A stretch of 64,000 nt of DNA from Dyadobacter sandarakinus (lineage in GTDB: Bacteria > Bacteroidota > Bacteroidia > Cytophagales > Spirosomataceae), in assembly GCF_016894445.1 (NCBI RefSeq), contig NZ_CP056775.1, forward strand, positions 5,389,001 through 5,453,000. Direction: 5' to 3'. Below are positions 43,236 to 52,134 of the stretch, one piece after another; position 1 is the stretch's first letter, and every line of letters begins with the position of its first letter. The notes under the pieces are model-generated. The model did not search any database, had not been told where the DNA came from, and was given only the letters and a program-made list of their open reading frames with translations. A program made the position numbers and the translations under genes.

Positions 43236-44213
43236 ATGTCTTTAACGTTTTTAAAAGAGCGCATATCGCCTTTCTGGTTGCCCAATGGGCATTTTCAAAG
43301 TATTTACCCTGCATTGTTCAGAAAAGTAGAGGGCGTAAGTTACAACCGTGAAAAAATTGTAACCGCTGACGGTGATTTCCTGAACCTGGATTGGACTAAT
43401 ACAGGTAGCCCGGGCGACAAGCCCCTGGTAATTCTGTCCCACGGACTCGAAGGAAGCAGCGACCGGCAATATATACTGGGTATGGTCAAGCTGCTCCACG
43501 CGCACGGCTTCGATTGCCTGGCCTGGAACTTCCGGAGCTGCGGCGGAGAGATGAACCAGACCGCCGGTTTTTACCACAGCGGTGCTACGCACGACCTGGC
43601 GGCTGTGATCGCCTGTGCCCTGGGCAAGGGTTACAGGCACATTCATCTCATGGGATTCAGTCTGGGGGGAAATCTTACCCTCAAATACCTGGGTGAAGCC
43701 GGCAGCGGCATTGATCGCCGCATTAAAAGTGCGCTTGTTTTCAGTGTACCCATGGACCTGAGGGCATGCAGCTTGGCGATCATAGCGCCCCGGAACCAGA
43801 TTTACATGCATCGGTTTTTACAGTCACTCAAACCGAAGGTGCTGAGCAAAGCCGCACATTTTCCTGAACAAATAGATGTGAAGGCACACAAGCTGGTGAA
43901 AACGCTCTATGATTTCGACCATATTTATACGGCTCCCATTCACGGCTTCGACAGCGCAGACGATTATTACGAGCAGTGCAGCTCCATGCATTTCCTGGAA
44001 CCTATTTCTGTTCCTACGATGATTATCAATGCAAAAAATGATCCGATTGTACCTTTTGAAAGTCTCCCGCTGGATGTGATCCGAAGTCACACGAAGGTTC
44101 AGATGCTTGCCACCCGCGACGGCGGACATTGCGGTTTCAGGCCGGCCAGGATGGATGATGCGTTTTACTGGTCGGAAAAGCGGGCACTGCAGTTCCTGCA
44201 GCATGGCACCTAG
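43236..44213 (+). CDS. YheT-like alpha/beta hydrolase
   Basis: 325 residues. FWLPNGHFQSIYPALFR at the N-terminus is the YheT/ABHD1-3 family mark; nucleophile Ser142 in GFSLGGN, acid Asp in AKNDPIVPFE (about 269) and His in GGHCGF (about 297). An esterase/lipase-type hydrolase of unknown substrate. Divergent from the cold-shock gene. Confidence 0.88.
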   Translation: MSLTFLKERISPFWLPNGHFQSIYPALFRKVEGVSYNREKIVTADGDFLNLDWTNTGSPGDKPLVILSHGLEGSSDRQYILGMVKLLHAHGFDCLAWNFRSCGGEMNQTAGFYHSGATHDLAAVIACALGKGYRHIHLMGFSLGGNLTLKYLGEAGSGIDRRIKSALVFSVPMDLRACSLAIIAPRNQIYMHRFLQSLKPKVLSKAAHFPEQIDVKAHKLVKTLYDFDHIYTAPIHGFDSADDYYEQCSSMHFLEPISVPTMIINAKNDPIVPFESLPLDVIRSHTKVQMLATRDGGHCGFRPARMDDAFYWSEKRALQFLQHGT

Positions 44214-44274
44214 CTGTATGACAACAAAACTGATCCCGGTGTTATTTTGTTAGTGTCATATCTAAACGGATTTG

Positions 44275-44282
44275 TAATTTTG
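44275..44282 (+). promoter_or_regulatory. Promoter -7 box of the serB-serA fusion gene
   Basis: TAATTTTG, an exact TAnnTTTG match. TTAG at 44250-44253 with 21-base spacing, or TTTG at 44246-44249 with 25, would serve as -33. Confidence 0.5.
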
Positions 44283-44355
44283 TGCCTTGTTGCAAAACAA
44301 AGGGCAAGTTACAAAGCCTGTCAATCTGGTTATTATTCAGTTATTCCCTGCTTCA

Positions 44356-46263
44356 ATGTCCACTTTAACTCTCAATCCACCACCATTTATTATCATTGAT
44401 TTTGACAGCACCTTCACCAAGGTGGAAGGGCTGGATGAACTGGCGGCTATCGCCCTCAAAGGCCACCCTGAGCGCGACTCGGTGGTAGGGAAGATTTCGG
44501 ATCTGACGAACAAGGGGATGAACGGGGAAATGTCGTTTGCAGACGGATTGCGCCAGCGTATCGCGCTGCTCAAAGCCAGCCGCTCCCACATTGAGGAGCT
44601 GGTACAGGTGCTGCGCACCAAGATTTCCGATTCTTTCAAAAGAAACAGGGCTTTCCTTACCGAAAACTCGGATTACATCTACATTGTTTCCAGCGGTTTC
44701 AAGGAATTTATTGTGCCTGTGGCAACAGAGCTGGGCATTCGTGCGGATCATGTTTATGCCAATGAATTTGTTTTTGATGACGAAGGCAACATCACCGGCA
44801 TTGACGAAACGAATGCGCTCTCTACAGATGGCGGTAAAATCAAGGTGCTTTCCCAGCTGAACCTTTCCGGGGACGTATATGCCATCGGGGATGGTTATAC
44901 AGATTATGAACTGAAGGCATCAGGCCTGGCCAACCGGTTTTATGCATTTACAGAAAATGTAGAGCGCCCGAGGGTGATCGCAGTTGCCGACCATGTAGCC
45001 ACATCATTCGACGATTTTTTGTTCGATAATAAATTCAGCAGAAGCCAGTCCTATCCCAAAAGCAGGATTAAGGTACTGCTGCTTGAAAATGTACACCCGG
45101 CTGCACTGAGGGCCTTTGAAGATGAAGGTTTCAATGTGGAGTTTGTGAAAGGTGCACTCGATGAAGACGAGCTCTGCGAGCGGATCCGGGATGTGTCGAT
45201 CATCGGTATCCGTTCCAAAACCAATATCACCAAAAAGGTCCTGGAAAGTGCCAACCGGCTGATGGCCATCGGTGCATTCTGCATTGGTACCAACCAGATC
45301 GACCTGGAAGAGGCTGCCAAACGCGGGATTGCGGTGTTCAATGCACCTTACAGCAATACGCGCTCGGTGGTCGAGCTGGCTGTAGGCGAGATGATCCTGC
45401 TGATCAGGAATATTGTGGGTAAAAGCAATAGCATGCACCAGGGTATCTGGGATAAATCGGCCAACGGCAGCTTTGAAGTACGCGGCAAAAAGCTGGGTAT
45501 GGTGGGCTACGGAAGCATTGGTACCCAGCTTTCAGTCGTGGCTGAGGCATTGGGTATGGAGGTGTATTTTTATGATGCAGTGGAAAAACTGTCCATCGGA
45601 AATGCCCGCAAGGTAAGCTCACTCGAAGAGTTGCTTGCGATTGCCGATGTAGTAAGTCTGCACGTGGACGGACGCAAGGAAAACACCAATATGATCGGCA
45701 AGCGTGAGTTTGACCTGATGAAAAACGGCGTTATTTTCCTGAACCTTTCACGGGGACATGTGGTGGACATCCAGGCACTGGCCGACGCTGTGAAAAGCGG
45801 CAAGGTAGCAGGTGCGGGTGTGGATGTATTCCCGAAAGAGCCCAAAACAAACGATGAAATGTTTGAGAGCGAGCTGCGCGGCCTGCCCAATGTAATCCTC
45901 ACGCCCCACATTGGCGGAAGTACCGAGGAGGCGCAGGAAAATATCGGGCACTTTGTTCCGGCCAAGCTGCTCGAATTCATGAATAATGGAAGCTCTTACG
46001 GAAGTGTCAACTTTCCCGAGGTACAGCTGCCCAAACTGAAAGATTCGCACAGGCTGCTGCACATCCATGCCAATGTACCCGGCGTTCTAGCCAAGCTGAA
46101 CCATATATTTGGCAAAAACAACATTAACATCACCGGTCAGTACCTGAAAACCAATGAACATATTGGTTACGTGATCGTGGACATTGCAAAAGGTTATACC
46201 GAAGAGTTTATCCAGGAAGTGAGGGAGCTGGAAGGTACAATCAGATTCAGAATGCTCTATTGA
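44356..46263 (+). CDS. serA: Phosphoserine phosphatase - 3-phosphoglycerate dehydrogenase fusion
   Basis: 635 residues from the ATG at 44356; the longer in-frame start at 44287 would add 23 residues with no family match. Residues 1-225 are a SerB-like HAD phosphatase: IIIDFDSTF (Asp15, Asp17), SSGF (motif II), and AIGDGYTDYELK (motif IV). Residues about 235-560 are D-3-phosphoglycerate dehydrogenase: GMVGYGSIGTQ NAD-binding loop, NLSRGHVVD, and the catalytic His in LTPHIGGSTEEAQ. The last 80 residues are an ACT domain (HANVPGVLAKLNHIFGKNNI) for serine feedback. The fusion covers steps 1 and 3 of serine synthesis; step 2 is the aminotransferase encoded next. Confidence 0.9.
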   Translation: MSTLTLNPPPFIIIDFDSTFTKVEGLDELAAIALKGHPERDSVVGKISDLTNKGMNGEMSFADGLRQRIALLKASRSHIEELVQVLRTKISDSFKRNRAFLTENSDYIYIVSSGFKEFIVPVATELGIRADHVYANEFVFDDEGNITGIDETNALSTDGGKIKVLSQLNLSGDVYAIGDGYTDYELKASGLANRFYAFTENVERPRVIAVADHVATSFDDFLFDNKFSRSQSYPKSRIKVLLLENVHPAALRAFEDEGFNVEFVKGALDEDELCERIRDVSIIGIRSKTNITKKVLESANRLMAIGAFCIGTNQIDLEEAAKRGIAVFNAPYSNTRSVVELAVGEMILLIRNIVGKSNSMHQGIWDKSANGSFEVRGKKLGMVGYGSIGTQLSVVAEALGMEVYFYDAVEKLSIGNARKVSSLEELLAIADVVSLHVDGRKENTNMIGKREFDLMKNGVIFLNLSRGHVVDIQALADAVKSGKVAGAGVDVFPKEPKTNDEMFESELRGLPNVILTPHIGGSTEEAQENIGHFVPAKLLEFMNNGSSYGSVNFPEVQLPKLKDSHRLLHIHANVPGVLAKLNHIFGKNNINITGQYLKTNEHIGYVIVDIAKGYTEEFIQEVRELEGTIRFRMLY

Positions 46264-46275
46264 AATGAATGAGTG

Positions 46276-46347
46276 AATTAGTGAGTTAGTGAATGAGTGA
46301 ATAGGACAAAAAACTCACTCATTCGCTCATTCACTAATTCACTAATT
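46276..46347. repeat. ATTCA-type inverted repeat between the serine genes
   Basis: Left arm 46276-46302 and right arm 46321-46347 pair over 27 positions with about two mismatches, around an 18-base loop that contains AAAAAA. The arms consist of GAATGAGT/ATTAGTGA repeats. In RNA this is a long stable hairpin between the SerB-SerA and SerC genes. Confidence 0.8.
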
Positions 46348-46361
46348 GAAAATATACGAAT

Positions 46362-47432
46362 ATGCCATTAACGTATTTTACCCCCGGCCCTGCCCACCTG
46401 TATCCAAGTTTTGAAAAGCATTTACAAACCTTTGTAAGCGGACAGCTGGGGTCTCTTTCGCACCGGAGCCAGCAATACCGCGATCTGCACAAGTTTACGG
46501 TTGATCAGCTACGTGTACTGCTCAATGTACCCGACTCCCATGCAATCTTGTTTCTTGGCTCGGCTTCCGAAGCCTGGGAGCGCATTTTGTTCAGCTGCGT
46601 GGAGCTGGAAAGCTTTCACCTGGTTAACGGATCATTTTCAAAGAAGTTTTTTGACTACTCCAATGCATTGAACAAGTATGCCCACAAGTTTGAAAAACCG
46701 ATGGGGCAGGGGTTTAATGCAGCAGAGATTGAAGTTCCGGAGTATGCCGAGCTGATGTGTGTTACGCACAATGAAACAAGCTCGGGCGTCCAGATGCCGG
46801 TGGCAGAGATCCATAAGCTGAAACAAAAGTATCCCGACAAGTTTATTGCGGTGGATATCGTGTCCTCGGCTCCATATCCCGACCTTGATTTTAACCTGAT
46901 CGATACCGCATTTTTCTCGGTGCAGAAAGCATTCGGCCTGCCTGCGGGACTGGGGGTTTGGATTGTTAATGAAAAATGCCTCGTCAAGGCAGAGCAGATC
47001 CGGAACCAGTATTCGATCGGTGCGCACAATGACCTGCCTACTCTTTGGAAAAATGCGCAGAATAATGAAACGCCAGCTACACCCAATGTGATGGGAATTT
47101 TTCTGCTTGGAAAAATTGCAGAAGAATTCAACCTACTGGGTGTGCAGAATATCCGAAAAGAAACGGAGCAGAAAGCTGCGCTGATTTATAAGTTTCTTGA
47201 AAAAACACCCGGTTTTTCTCCCTTTGTAAAAGAAAAACCTTACCGCTCTCAGACTGTAGTTGTGGCTGATACTGAAATCCCGTCCGCTGATATCATCCAA
47301 AAAGTTAAATCTGCCGGAATGGTCATCGGGAGCGGGTATGGGCAGTTTAAAGCTTCACAACTTCGTATCGCCAACTTTCCTGCCACATCCCGTGAACAGG
47401 TAGAAGCATTGCTGTCGGCGATTAAAGCTTAA
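46362..47432 (+). CDS. serC: Class V aminotransferase, phosphoserine aminotransferase-like
   Basis: 356 residues, PLP fold type I. Substrate-binding FTPGPAHLYP at the N-terminus, a Gly/Ala-rich PLP loop (LGSASEAWERI), THNETSSGV, and the PLP lysine Lys189 in FFSVQKAFGLPAG. It would convert 3-phosphohydroxypyruvate and glutamate to phosphoserine. Adjacency to the SerB-SerA fusion supports serC over a generic class V enzyme. A strong terminator follows at 47460-47494. Confidence 0.85.
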   Translation: MPLTYFTPGPAHLYPSFEKHLQTFVSGQLGSLSHRSQQYRDLHKFTVDQLRVLLNVPDSHAILFLGSASEAWERILFSCVELESFHLVNGSFSKKFFDYSNALNKYAHKFEKPMGQGFNAAEIEVPEYAELMCVTHNETSSGVQMPVAEIHKLKQKYPDKFIAVDIVSSAPYPDLDFNLIDTAFFSVQKAFGLPAGLGVWIVNEKCLVKAEQIRNQYSIGAHNDLPTLWKNAQNNETPATPNVMGIFLLGKIAEEFNLLGVQNIRKETEQKAALIYKFLEKTPGFSPFVKEKPYRSQTVVVADTEIPSADIIQKVKSAGMVIGSGYGQFKASQLRIANFPATSREQVEALLSAIKA

Positions 47433-47459
47433 ATTTTTTTGTTTTCATACAAATGCAAA

Positions 47460-47494
47460 ACCAGGTTGACTGATAGGTCAGCCTGGTCTTTTTT
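47460..47494 (+). terminator. Rho-independent terminator after serC
   Basis: ACCAGGTTGAC pairs with GTCAGCCTGGT (one G-U) over a 6-base loop, followed by CTTTTTT. Confidence 0.85.
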
Positions 47495-47585
47495 GTGATA
47501 AACCGGCAGACGTTTGTGCATAATTTCAATAGAAATGTCCAGTTTGCCGCTTTAAAGCGAATACGCATGTTTAATCTGATTTACA

Positions 47586-48752
47586 ATGAAGCTACTAAAA
47601 ACAACAGCATGGGCACTGCTCGCCGGAATGTTATGGACGGGTTGCGCCAAAAAGGAGGAAAGTGGGGAAGAGAAAAAGGAAGAAACTGCAGCTTCCGGTA
47701 CGGGCCGGGAAATATGGACAAAGGAAGAAGCCAACAAATGGTATGAGGGCCAGAAGTGGCCGGTAGGAGCGGATTTCCTGCCAAGTACCGCTATCAACCA
47801 GCTTGAAATGTTCCAGGCGGAATCTTTTGATACTGCTACCATTGATAAAGAGCTGGGATGGGCCGAGAACATCGGCATGAATACAATGCGTGTGTACCTC
47901 CACGACCTGCTTTTTCAGCAAGATTCAGCGGGTTTTGTAAAGCGGCTGGATACATTTCTCAAAATCTCCGAAAAACACCATATCAAGCCCGTACTTGTTC
48001 TTTTCGACTCCTGCTGGGATCCCTTTCCCGAGCTGGGCAAACAGCGCGATCCCAAGCCGGGCGTGCATAACTCGGGCTGGGTACAAAGTCCGGGGCTGAA
48101 AGCATTAAAGGACAGCACGCAGCATCCGCGACTGGAAAGATATGTAAAAGGTACAGTGGGAGCATTTGCCAAAGATGGTCGTATCCTTGCATGGGATATC
48201 TGGAACGAGCCTGATAACCCAAATACCAGCTCCTATGGTAAGGTGGAGCTGCCCGATAAAGTGGATTATGTACTTCCATTGATGACCAAGGCCTTTGCCT
48301 GGGCAAGAACCCAGAACCCTGAGCAGCCGCTTACCGCCGGAATCTGGGCTGGCGACTGGACTTCGTACAATACTCTGAAGCCGATCGAGAAAGTAATGGT
48401 TGACCAGTCGGATATTATCACCTTTCACAACTACGAAAGTGCCGACAAGTTTGAGAAGTGTATCAAACAACTGCAGCAATACGGCCGCCCGATTATTTGT
48501 ACGGAGTATATGTCCAGAGGAAACGGAAGCTTTTTCGGAGGGTCACTTCCAGTTGCTAAAAAATACAACGTAGGTGCAATTAACTGGGGACTTGTGAGTG
48601 GCAAGTCACAAACGATCTATCCCTGGGACAGCTGGAAAAAAACATATACCAAAGAGCCGGAACTGTGGTTTCATGATATTTTCCGTAAAGACGGCACACC
48701 GTACCGGAAAGCAGAGACAGACCTGATCAAAAACCTGACGGCTTCCAAATGA
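47586..48752 (+). CDS. GH5-like glycoside hydrolase lipoprotein
   Basis: 388 residues; lipobox LWTGC with Cys20, then a Lys/Glu-rich linker (about 22-42). The barrel has the clan GH-A marks: NTMRVYLHDLLF, ILAWDIWNEPDNP with the acid/base Glu (about 207), FHNYES, and the nucleophile Glu in PIICTEYMSRGNG (about 305). Probably a beta-mannanase, xylanase or glucanase-like enzyme on the envelope; the exact GH family is unsure. It lies 28 bases before a sulfatase gene, so the two may act on one sulfated or mixed glycan. Confidence 0.82.
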   Translation: MKLLKTTAWALLAGMLWTGCAKKEESGEEKKEETAASGTGREIWTKEEANKWYEGQKWPVGADFLPSTAINQLEMFQAESFDTATIDKELGWAENIGMNTMRVYLHDLLFQQDSAGFVKRLDTFLKISEKHHIKPVLVLFDSCWDPFPELGKQRDPKPGVHNSGWVQSPGLKALKDSTQHPRLERYVKGTVGAFAKDGRILAWDIWNEPDNPNTSSYGKVELPDKVDYVLPLMTKAFAWARTQNPEQPLTAGIWAGDWTSYNTLKPIEKVMVDQSDIITFHNYESADKFEKCIKQLQQYGRPIICTEYMSRGNGSFFGGSLPVAKKYNVGAINWGLVSGKSQTIYPWDSWKKTYTKEPELWFHDIFRKDGTPYRKAETDLIKNLTASK

Positions 48753-48780
48753 TTCTGGTTTTGGTAAATTTTGCTGACCG

Positions 48781-50313
48781 ATGAGGGGTTTGAAGATATG
48801 GCCTATTGCCTTTTTGCTGGCTGCAACGGTATTCCTTTCCTTCCGTTCCAAACCTCAGAGGCCAAATGTTATTTTCATTTATGCTGATGATGTAGGCTTT
48901 GGTGACCTGAGTGTATACGGGGCTACAAAAGTCCTGACGCCGCATCTCGACCGCCTTGCTAAAGAAGGTATCCGGTTTACCAATGCGCATGCAAGCTCGG
49001 CTACCTGTACGCCATCCCGGTTTGCATTGATGACCGGAGGATATCCCTGGCGGCAAAAAGGTACAGGCGTACTACCCGGCGACGCAGCCCTGATTATTCC
49101 TACGGACCGGCTTACCCTGCCGGGCGTTTTCAGGAATGCAGGTTATAAAACGGCAACGGTCGGCAAGTGGCATTTGGGACTGGGAGAATCCGGCAAGCAG
49201 ATCAACTGGAACAAGCCGATTAGCCAGGGTCCCAATGAGGTTGGCTTTGATTATGCCTATTTCTTTCCTGCTACTTCGGACCGGGTTCCTACGGTTTTCA
49301 TAGAAGATCATGATGTCACCGGCCTGGATACCGCTGATCCTATCGAAGTGGATTACAGCAGGAAAATAGGCAATGAACCGACGGGTAAGGAAAATCCCGA
49401 GTTGCTTAAACTGCCGGCATCCCCGGATCACGGACATAATAATACGATTGTAAACGGAATTGGCCGGATCGGGTGGATGACGGGTGGAAAGCAGGCACGA
49501 TGGACTGATGAAGAGGTTGCGCATGTTTTTCTGTCCAAAGCAAAACAGTTTATCCAGGACAATGCCAAAAATCCGTTTTTCCTGTGTTTTTCCCTGAATG
49601 ATATTCATGTTCCCAGAATGCCCAGTACGCAGTTCAAAGGAAAGAGTAAGATGGGTTTGCGCGGCGATGTGATCCTGCAGATGGACTGGACCGTGGGTGA
49701 GATCCTGGTCACGCTGGACAACCTGGGCATTGCCGACGAAACGCTGGTGATTTTTTCAAGTGACAATGGTCCCGTGCTTGATGACGGCTATGCCGACAGG
49801 GCCGTGGAACTGGCTTCCGGACACAAGCCGGCGGGCCCATTCCGGGGTGGCAAATACAGCGCTTTTGAAGGAGGAACACGCGTGCCCTGGATTGCACGCT
49901 GGCCTGCTGGCATTAAAGCGGGAGCTGTCTCGGATGCGCTGATCTGCCAGGTGGATCTGCTAGCCTCATTTGCCGGCTTTTTGGGTCAGAAGCCTGATCA
50001 TGCTGACGCCGTGGATAGCTATGATGTGATGAATGCATTGCTGGGAAAAAGTCAATCCGGCAGGGAGTTTCTCGTCAAACAGGGCGGAGCACTCTCGCTA
50101 ACCGAGGGAAACTGGAAATACATAGAACCCCGTGAAGGAAAAGCTTACATGGAATTAACCGGTATAGAAACAGGTGCGAATCCAAAACCGCAGCTCTACG
50201 ACTTGAGCCGCGACCAGGGTGAAAAAACGAACCTGGCTGAGAAATATCCGGCCAAAGTAAAAACCATGGCCGCCAGACTCGAAAAGATCAGACAGGACGG
50301 AAGAAGCCGGTAG
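48781..50313 (+). CDS. Type I sulfatase (arylsulfatase family)
   Basis: 510 residues with an N-terminal signal or anchor (1-22). Metal site YADDVGFGDLS (Asp-Asp, about 35-43), the formylglycine signature CTPSR with Cys76 and the following FALMTGGYPWR, then GKWHLG (about 121-126) and FSSDNGPVL (about 325-333). The Cys must be converted to formylglycine by a sulfatase-maturing enzyme not seen here. It removes sulfate esters from a glycan or small molecule. A strong terminator follows. Confidence 0.93.
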   Translation: MRGLKIWPIAFLLAATVFLSFRSKPQRPNVIFIYADDVGFGDLSVYGATKVLTPHLDRLAKEGIRFTNAHASSATCTPSRFALMTGGYPWRQKGTGVLPGDAALIIPTDRLTLPGVFRNAGYKTATVGKWHLGLGESGKQINWNKPISQGPNEVGFDYAYFFPATSDRVPTVFIEDHDVTGLDTADPIEVDYSRKIGNEPTGKENPELLKLPASPDHGHNNTIVNGIGRIGWMTGGKQARWTDEEVAHVFLSKAKQFIQDNAKNPFFLCFSLNDIHVPRMPSTQFKGKSKMGLRGDVILQMDWTVGEILVTLDNLGIADETLVIFSSDNGPVLDDGYADRAVELASGHKPAGPFRGGKYSAFEGGTRVPWIARWPAGIKAGAVSDALICQVDLLASFAGFLGQKPDHADAVDSYDVMNALLGKSQSGREFLVKQGGALSLTEGNWKYIEPREGKAYMELTGIETGANPKPQLYDLSRDQGEKTNLAEKYPAKVKTMAARLEKIRQDGRSR

Positions 50314-50329
50314 CACCAGGTCCGGAATT

Positions 50330-50371
50330 AAACTAAAAAATCCCGCTCATTCGAGCGGGATTTTTTAGTTT
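50330..50371. terminator. Bidirectional terminator between sulfatase and trigger factor
   Basis: Perfect stem AACTAAAAAATCCCGCTC with its complement GAGCGGGATTTTTTAGTT around loop ATTC; poly-A and poly-T flanks serve both convergent genes. Confidence 0.92.
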
Positions 50372-50384
50372 AAAGCTATTTGGA

Positions 50385-51734
50385 TCAGGCTTCGACAGTT
50401 TCGCCTTTTGCAAGTTTTTCAAACTCACTTACGGAGATCGTCTGCTCGTCGGTAGTAACCTGGTTGCGGATCAGATCCAATACCTTGTTATCAAACATCT
50501 GGTTGAAAACGCTGGTATAGTTGTCGCGCTCCTTGTCGGCAAGGTAGCCCTGCGCTACGCGGTCGATGGTTTCACGCATATTTTCGTCATCACCATAGAT
50601 ACCGAACTGGCCTTTTACCATTTCACGTGTGAAATCCAGCAATTCAGGATATTCCACTTTCACACCGTCGCGGTCTGCAATTTTATTTTTAATAAGGCTC
50701 AGTTTCAAGGATTTTTTAAAATCTTCAAACTGCTCTTCAATCTGCTCGCGGGTGAACTTGCCTTCATTGGTACGTTCCAGCCATTCTTTCAGAAATTCCT
50801 CAGGCAGCTCAATGGAAATATTTTCCAGCAATGAATTTTCAATATCGCGGCGCAGCAATGCTTCTGTTTCACGCTCGTAGTTGCCTTTGATGATTTCCAG
50901 CACTTTCTCGCTGAACTGTTCTTCCCCCTCGGCCTGACCTGGTCCGAGTACTTTATCAAAAAACTCCTGGTTCAGCTCGGAAGGAGCCGAACGGTTTACA
51001 TCTTCAACGGTCAGCGTGAATTCGCCGGATAGTTCGGCTGCATCTTCTTTTTTCTTCCCGGTAACATGTGCAATTGCAGACTCATCCGTAAAAGTATCGC
51101 GGATGTCAAAAATGATCACATCCCCTTTTTTTGCACCTACAAACTTGCTTAATGTTTCCTCTTTAATCTGCTTGGTAGGTACCGCAGTGCTGGTTGAGAA
51201 TTCTGACGATGCTTGTGCCAGCGTTCCGTAAAGGATATCACCTGCCTCGCTGGTTTCAGGATGCAGTGTTTGTGCAAAACGTTCGCGCAGGCTGTCTACA
51301 GTTTTGGAAAGCTCGGCATCGTCCACATCAATACCATATCTTTTTACAGCGGGTAATTCACCCAGATTCACGTCGAAATCAGTAGCTACACCAAGGTTAT
51401 AGCTGAATTCAAGTGCATTAGGGCTGTCCCAGTTCACTTCCGATGCTTTGTCGCGATCAGGAACCGGGTCACCTACAACCTGCAATTTGTTTTCACGGAT
51501 GTAATTCGTTACAGCATTGCTGAGCAGGCTGTTGACTTCATCTACCAGGATGCTCTTACCATACATGCGCTGGATCACATGGGATGGTACCTTGCCAGGG
51601 CGGAATCCTTTCAGGTTTACACGCTTGGAATAATCCTTGATGGTTTTATCAACCTTAGGCTGATAGTCTTCCTTCGTCAGTGTAACTTTCAGAGAGGCTA
51701 ATGTAGGCGAACTTTTTTCTAACAAAACTTCCAT
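50385..51734 (-). CDS. tig: Trigger factor
   Basis: 449 residues from ATG 51734 (MEVLLEKSSPTLASLKVTL); a longer in-frame reading runs through the upstream terminator and tRNA and is not real. Ribosome-binding loop GFRPGKVP (about 47-54, in the position of the canonical GFRxGK signature), a PPIase-like middle part, and helical C-terminal chaperone arms. The middle domain is divergent from E. coli, as in other Bacteroidota. It shields nascent chains at the ribosome exit. Upstream lies tRNA-Leu with its own terminator. Confidence 0.93.
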   Translation of the reverse strand: MEVLLEKSSPTLASLKVTLTKEDYQPKVDKTIKDYSKRVNLKGFRPGKVPSHVIQRMYGKSILVDEVNSLLSNAVTNYIRENKLQVVGDPVPDRDKASEVNWDSPNALEFSYNLGVATDFDVNLGELPAVKRYGIDVDDAELSKTVDSLRERFAQTLHPETSEAGDILYGTLAQASSEFSTSTAVPTKQIKEETLSKFVGAKKGDVIIFDIRDTFTDESAIAHVTGKKKEDAAELSGEFTLTVEDVNRSAPSELNQEFFDKVLGPGQAEGEEQFSEKVLEIIKGNYERETEALLRRDIENSLLENISIELPEEFLKEWLERTNEGKFTREQIEEQFEDFKKSLKLSLIKNKIADRDGVKVEYPELLDFTREMVKGQFGIYGDDENMRETIDRVAQGYLADKERDNYTSVFNQMFDNKVLDLIRNQVTTDEQTISVSEFEKLAKGETVEA

Positions 51735-51784
51735 GTGTCGCTTATGCTTATGGTAATACCTAACAGAATATGAACGAAAAACAA

Positions 51785-51817
51785 AAATGCCCTCAAAACC
51801 AGGTCCTGAGGGCATTT
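51785..51817 (-). terminator. Terminator after tRNA-Leu
   Basis: On the minus strand AAATGCCCTCA-type stem (ATGCCCTCA with TGAGGGCAT) around an 11-base loop, then TTTTTG. It lies between the tRNA and the trigger factor start. Confidence 0.8.
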
Positions 51818-51884
51818 GACGGGTCACTACGGAGCAGCTTCTGAAAAAAGGAATTGGACGCCCCGTCATTCCCCTGTTAATCTG

Positions 51885-51966
51885 TACGGGCGGAGGGAAT
51901 CGAACCCCCACGCCTTGCGGCACTAGATCCTAAGTCTAGCACGTCTACCAGTTCCGCCACGCCCGC
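51885..51966 (-). tRNA. tRNA-Leu (anticodon UAG)
   Basis: 82 bases, class II tRNA. Acceptor stem GCGGGCG with CGCCCGT (G-U at the end), discriminator A; anticodon stem CTAGA/TCTAG with loop CTTAGGA, anticodon TAG; long variable arm (TGCCGCAAGGCG); T-arm GGGGGTTCGATTCCCTC. CCA is not encoded. It decodes CUA and related Leu codons. Confidence 0.96.
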
Positions 51967-52008
51967 ATTCGCCAATACATTCCGGCGCAAGCCGTCGAAT
52001 TGGGAGTG

Positions 52009-52041
52009 CAAAGGTATTGTTAAATTTTAAATGCAAGCAAA
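52009..52041 (-). promoter_or_regulatory. tRNA-Leu promoter
   Basis: On the minus strand TTTG (52038-52041), 21 bases, TACCTTTG (52009-52016), an exact match to the Bacteroidota pattern, about 43 bases upstream of the tRNA 5' end. Confidence 0.8.
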
Positions 52042-52134
52042 CTTTTCCCAAAAATTTATCATTTGGAAATCTGCTGTTTAACATTGTGGCTGGAATTTAC
52101 TATTTTAGTGAAGCGTACTAATTAAATTATAGCA

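Noticed and set aside
51735..51923. N-terminal extension of trigger factor
   Set aside because: The extension would be translated from the tRNA-Leu 3' end and its terminator hairpin; family alignment starts at the ATG at 51734.
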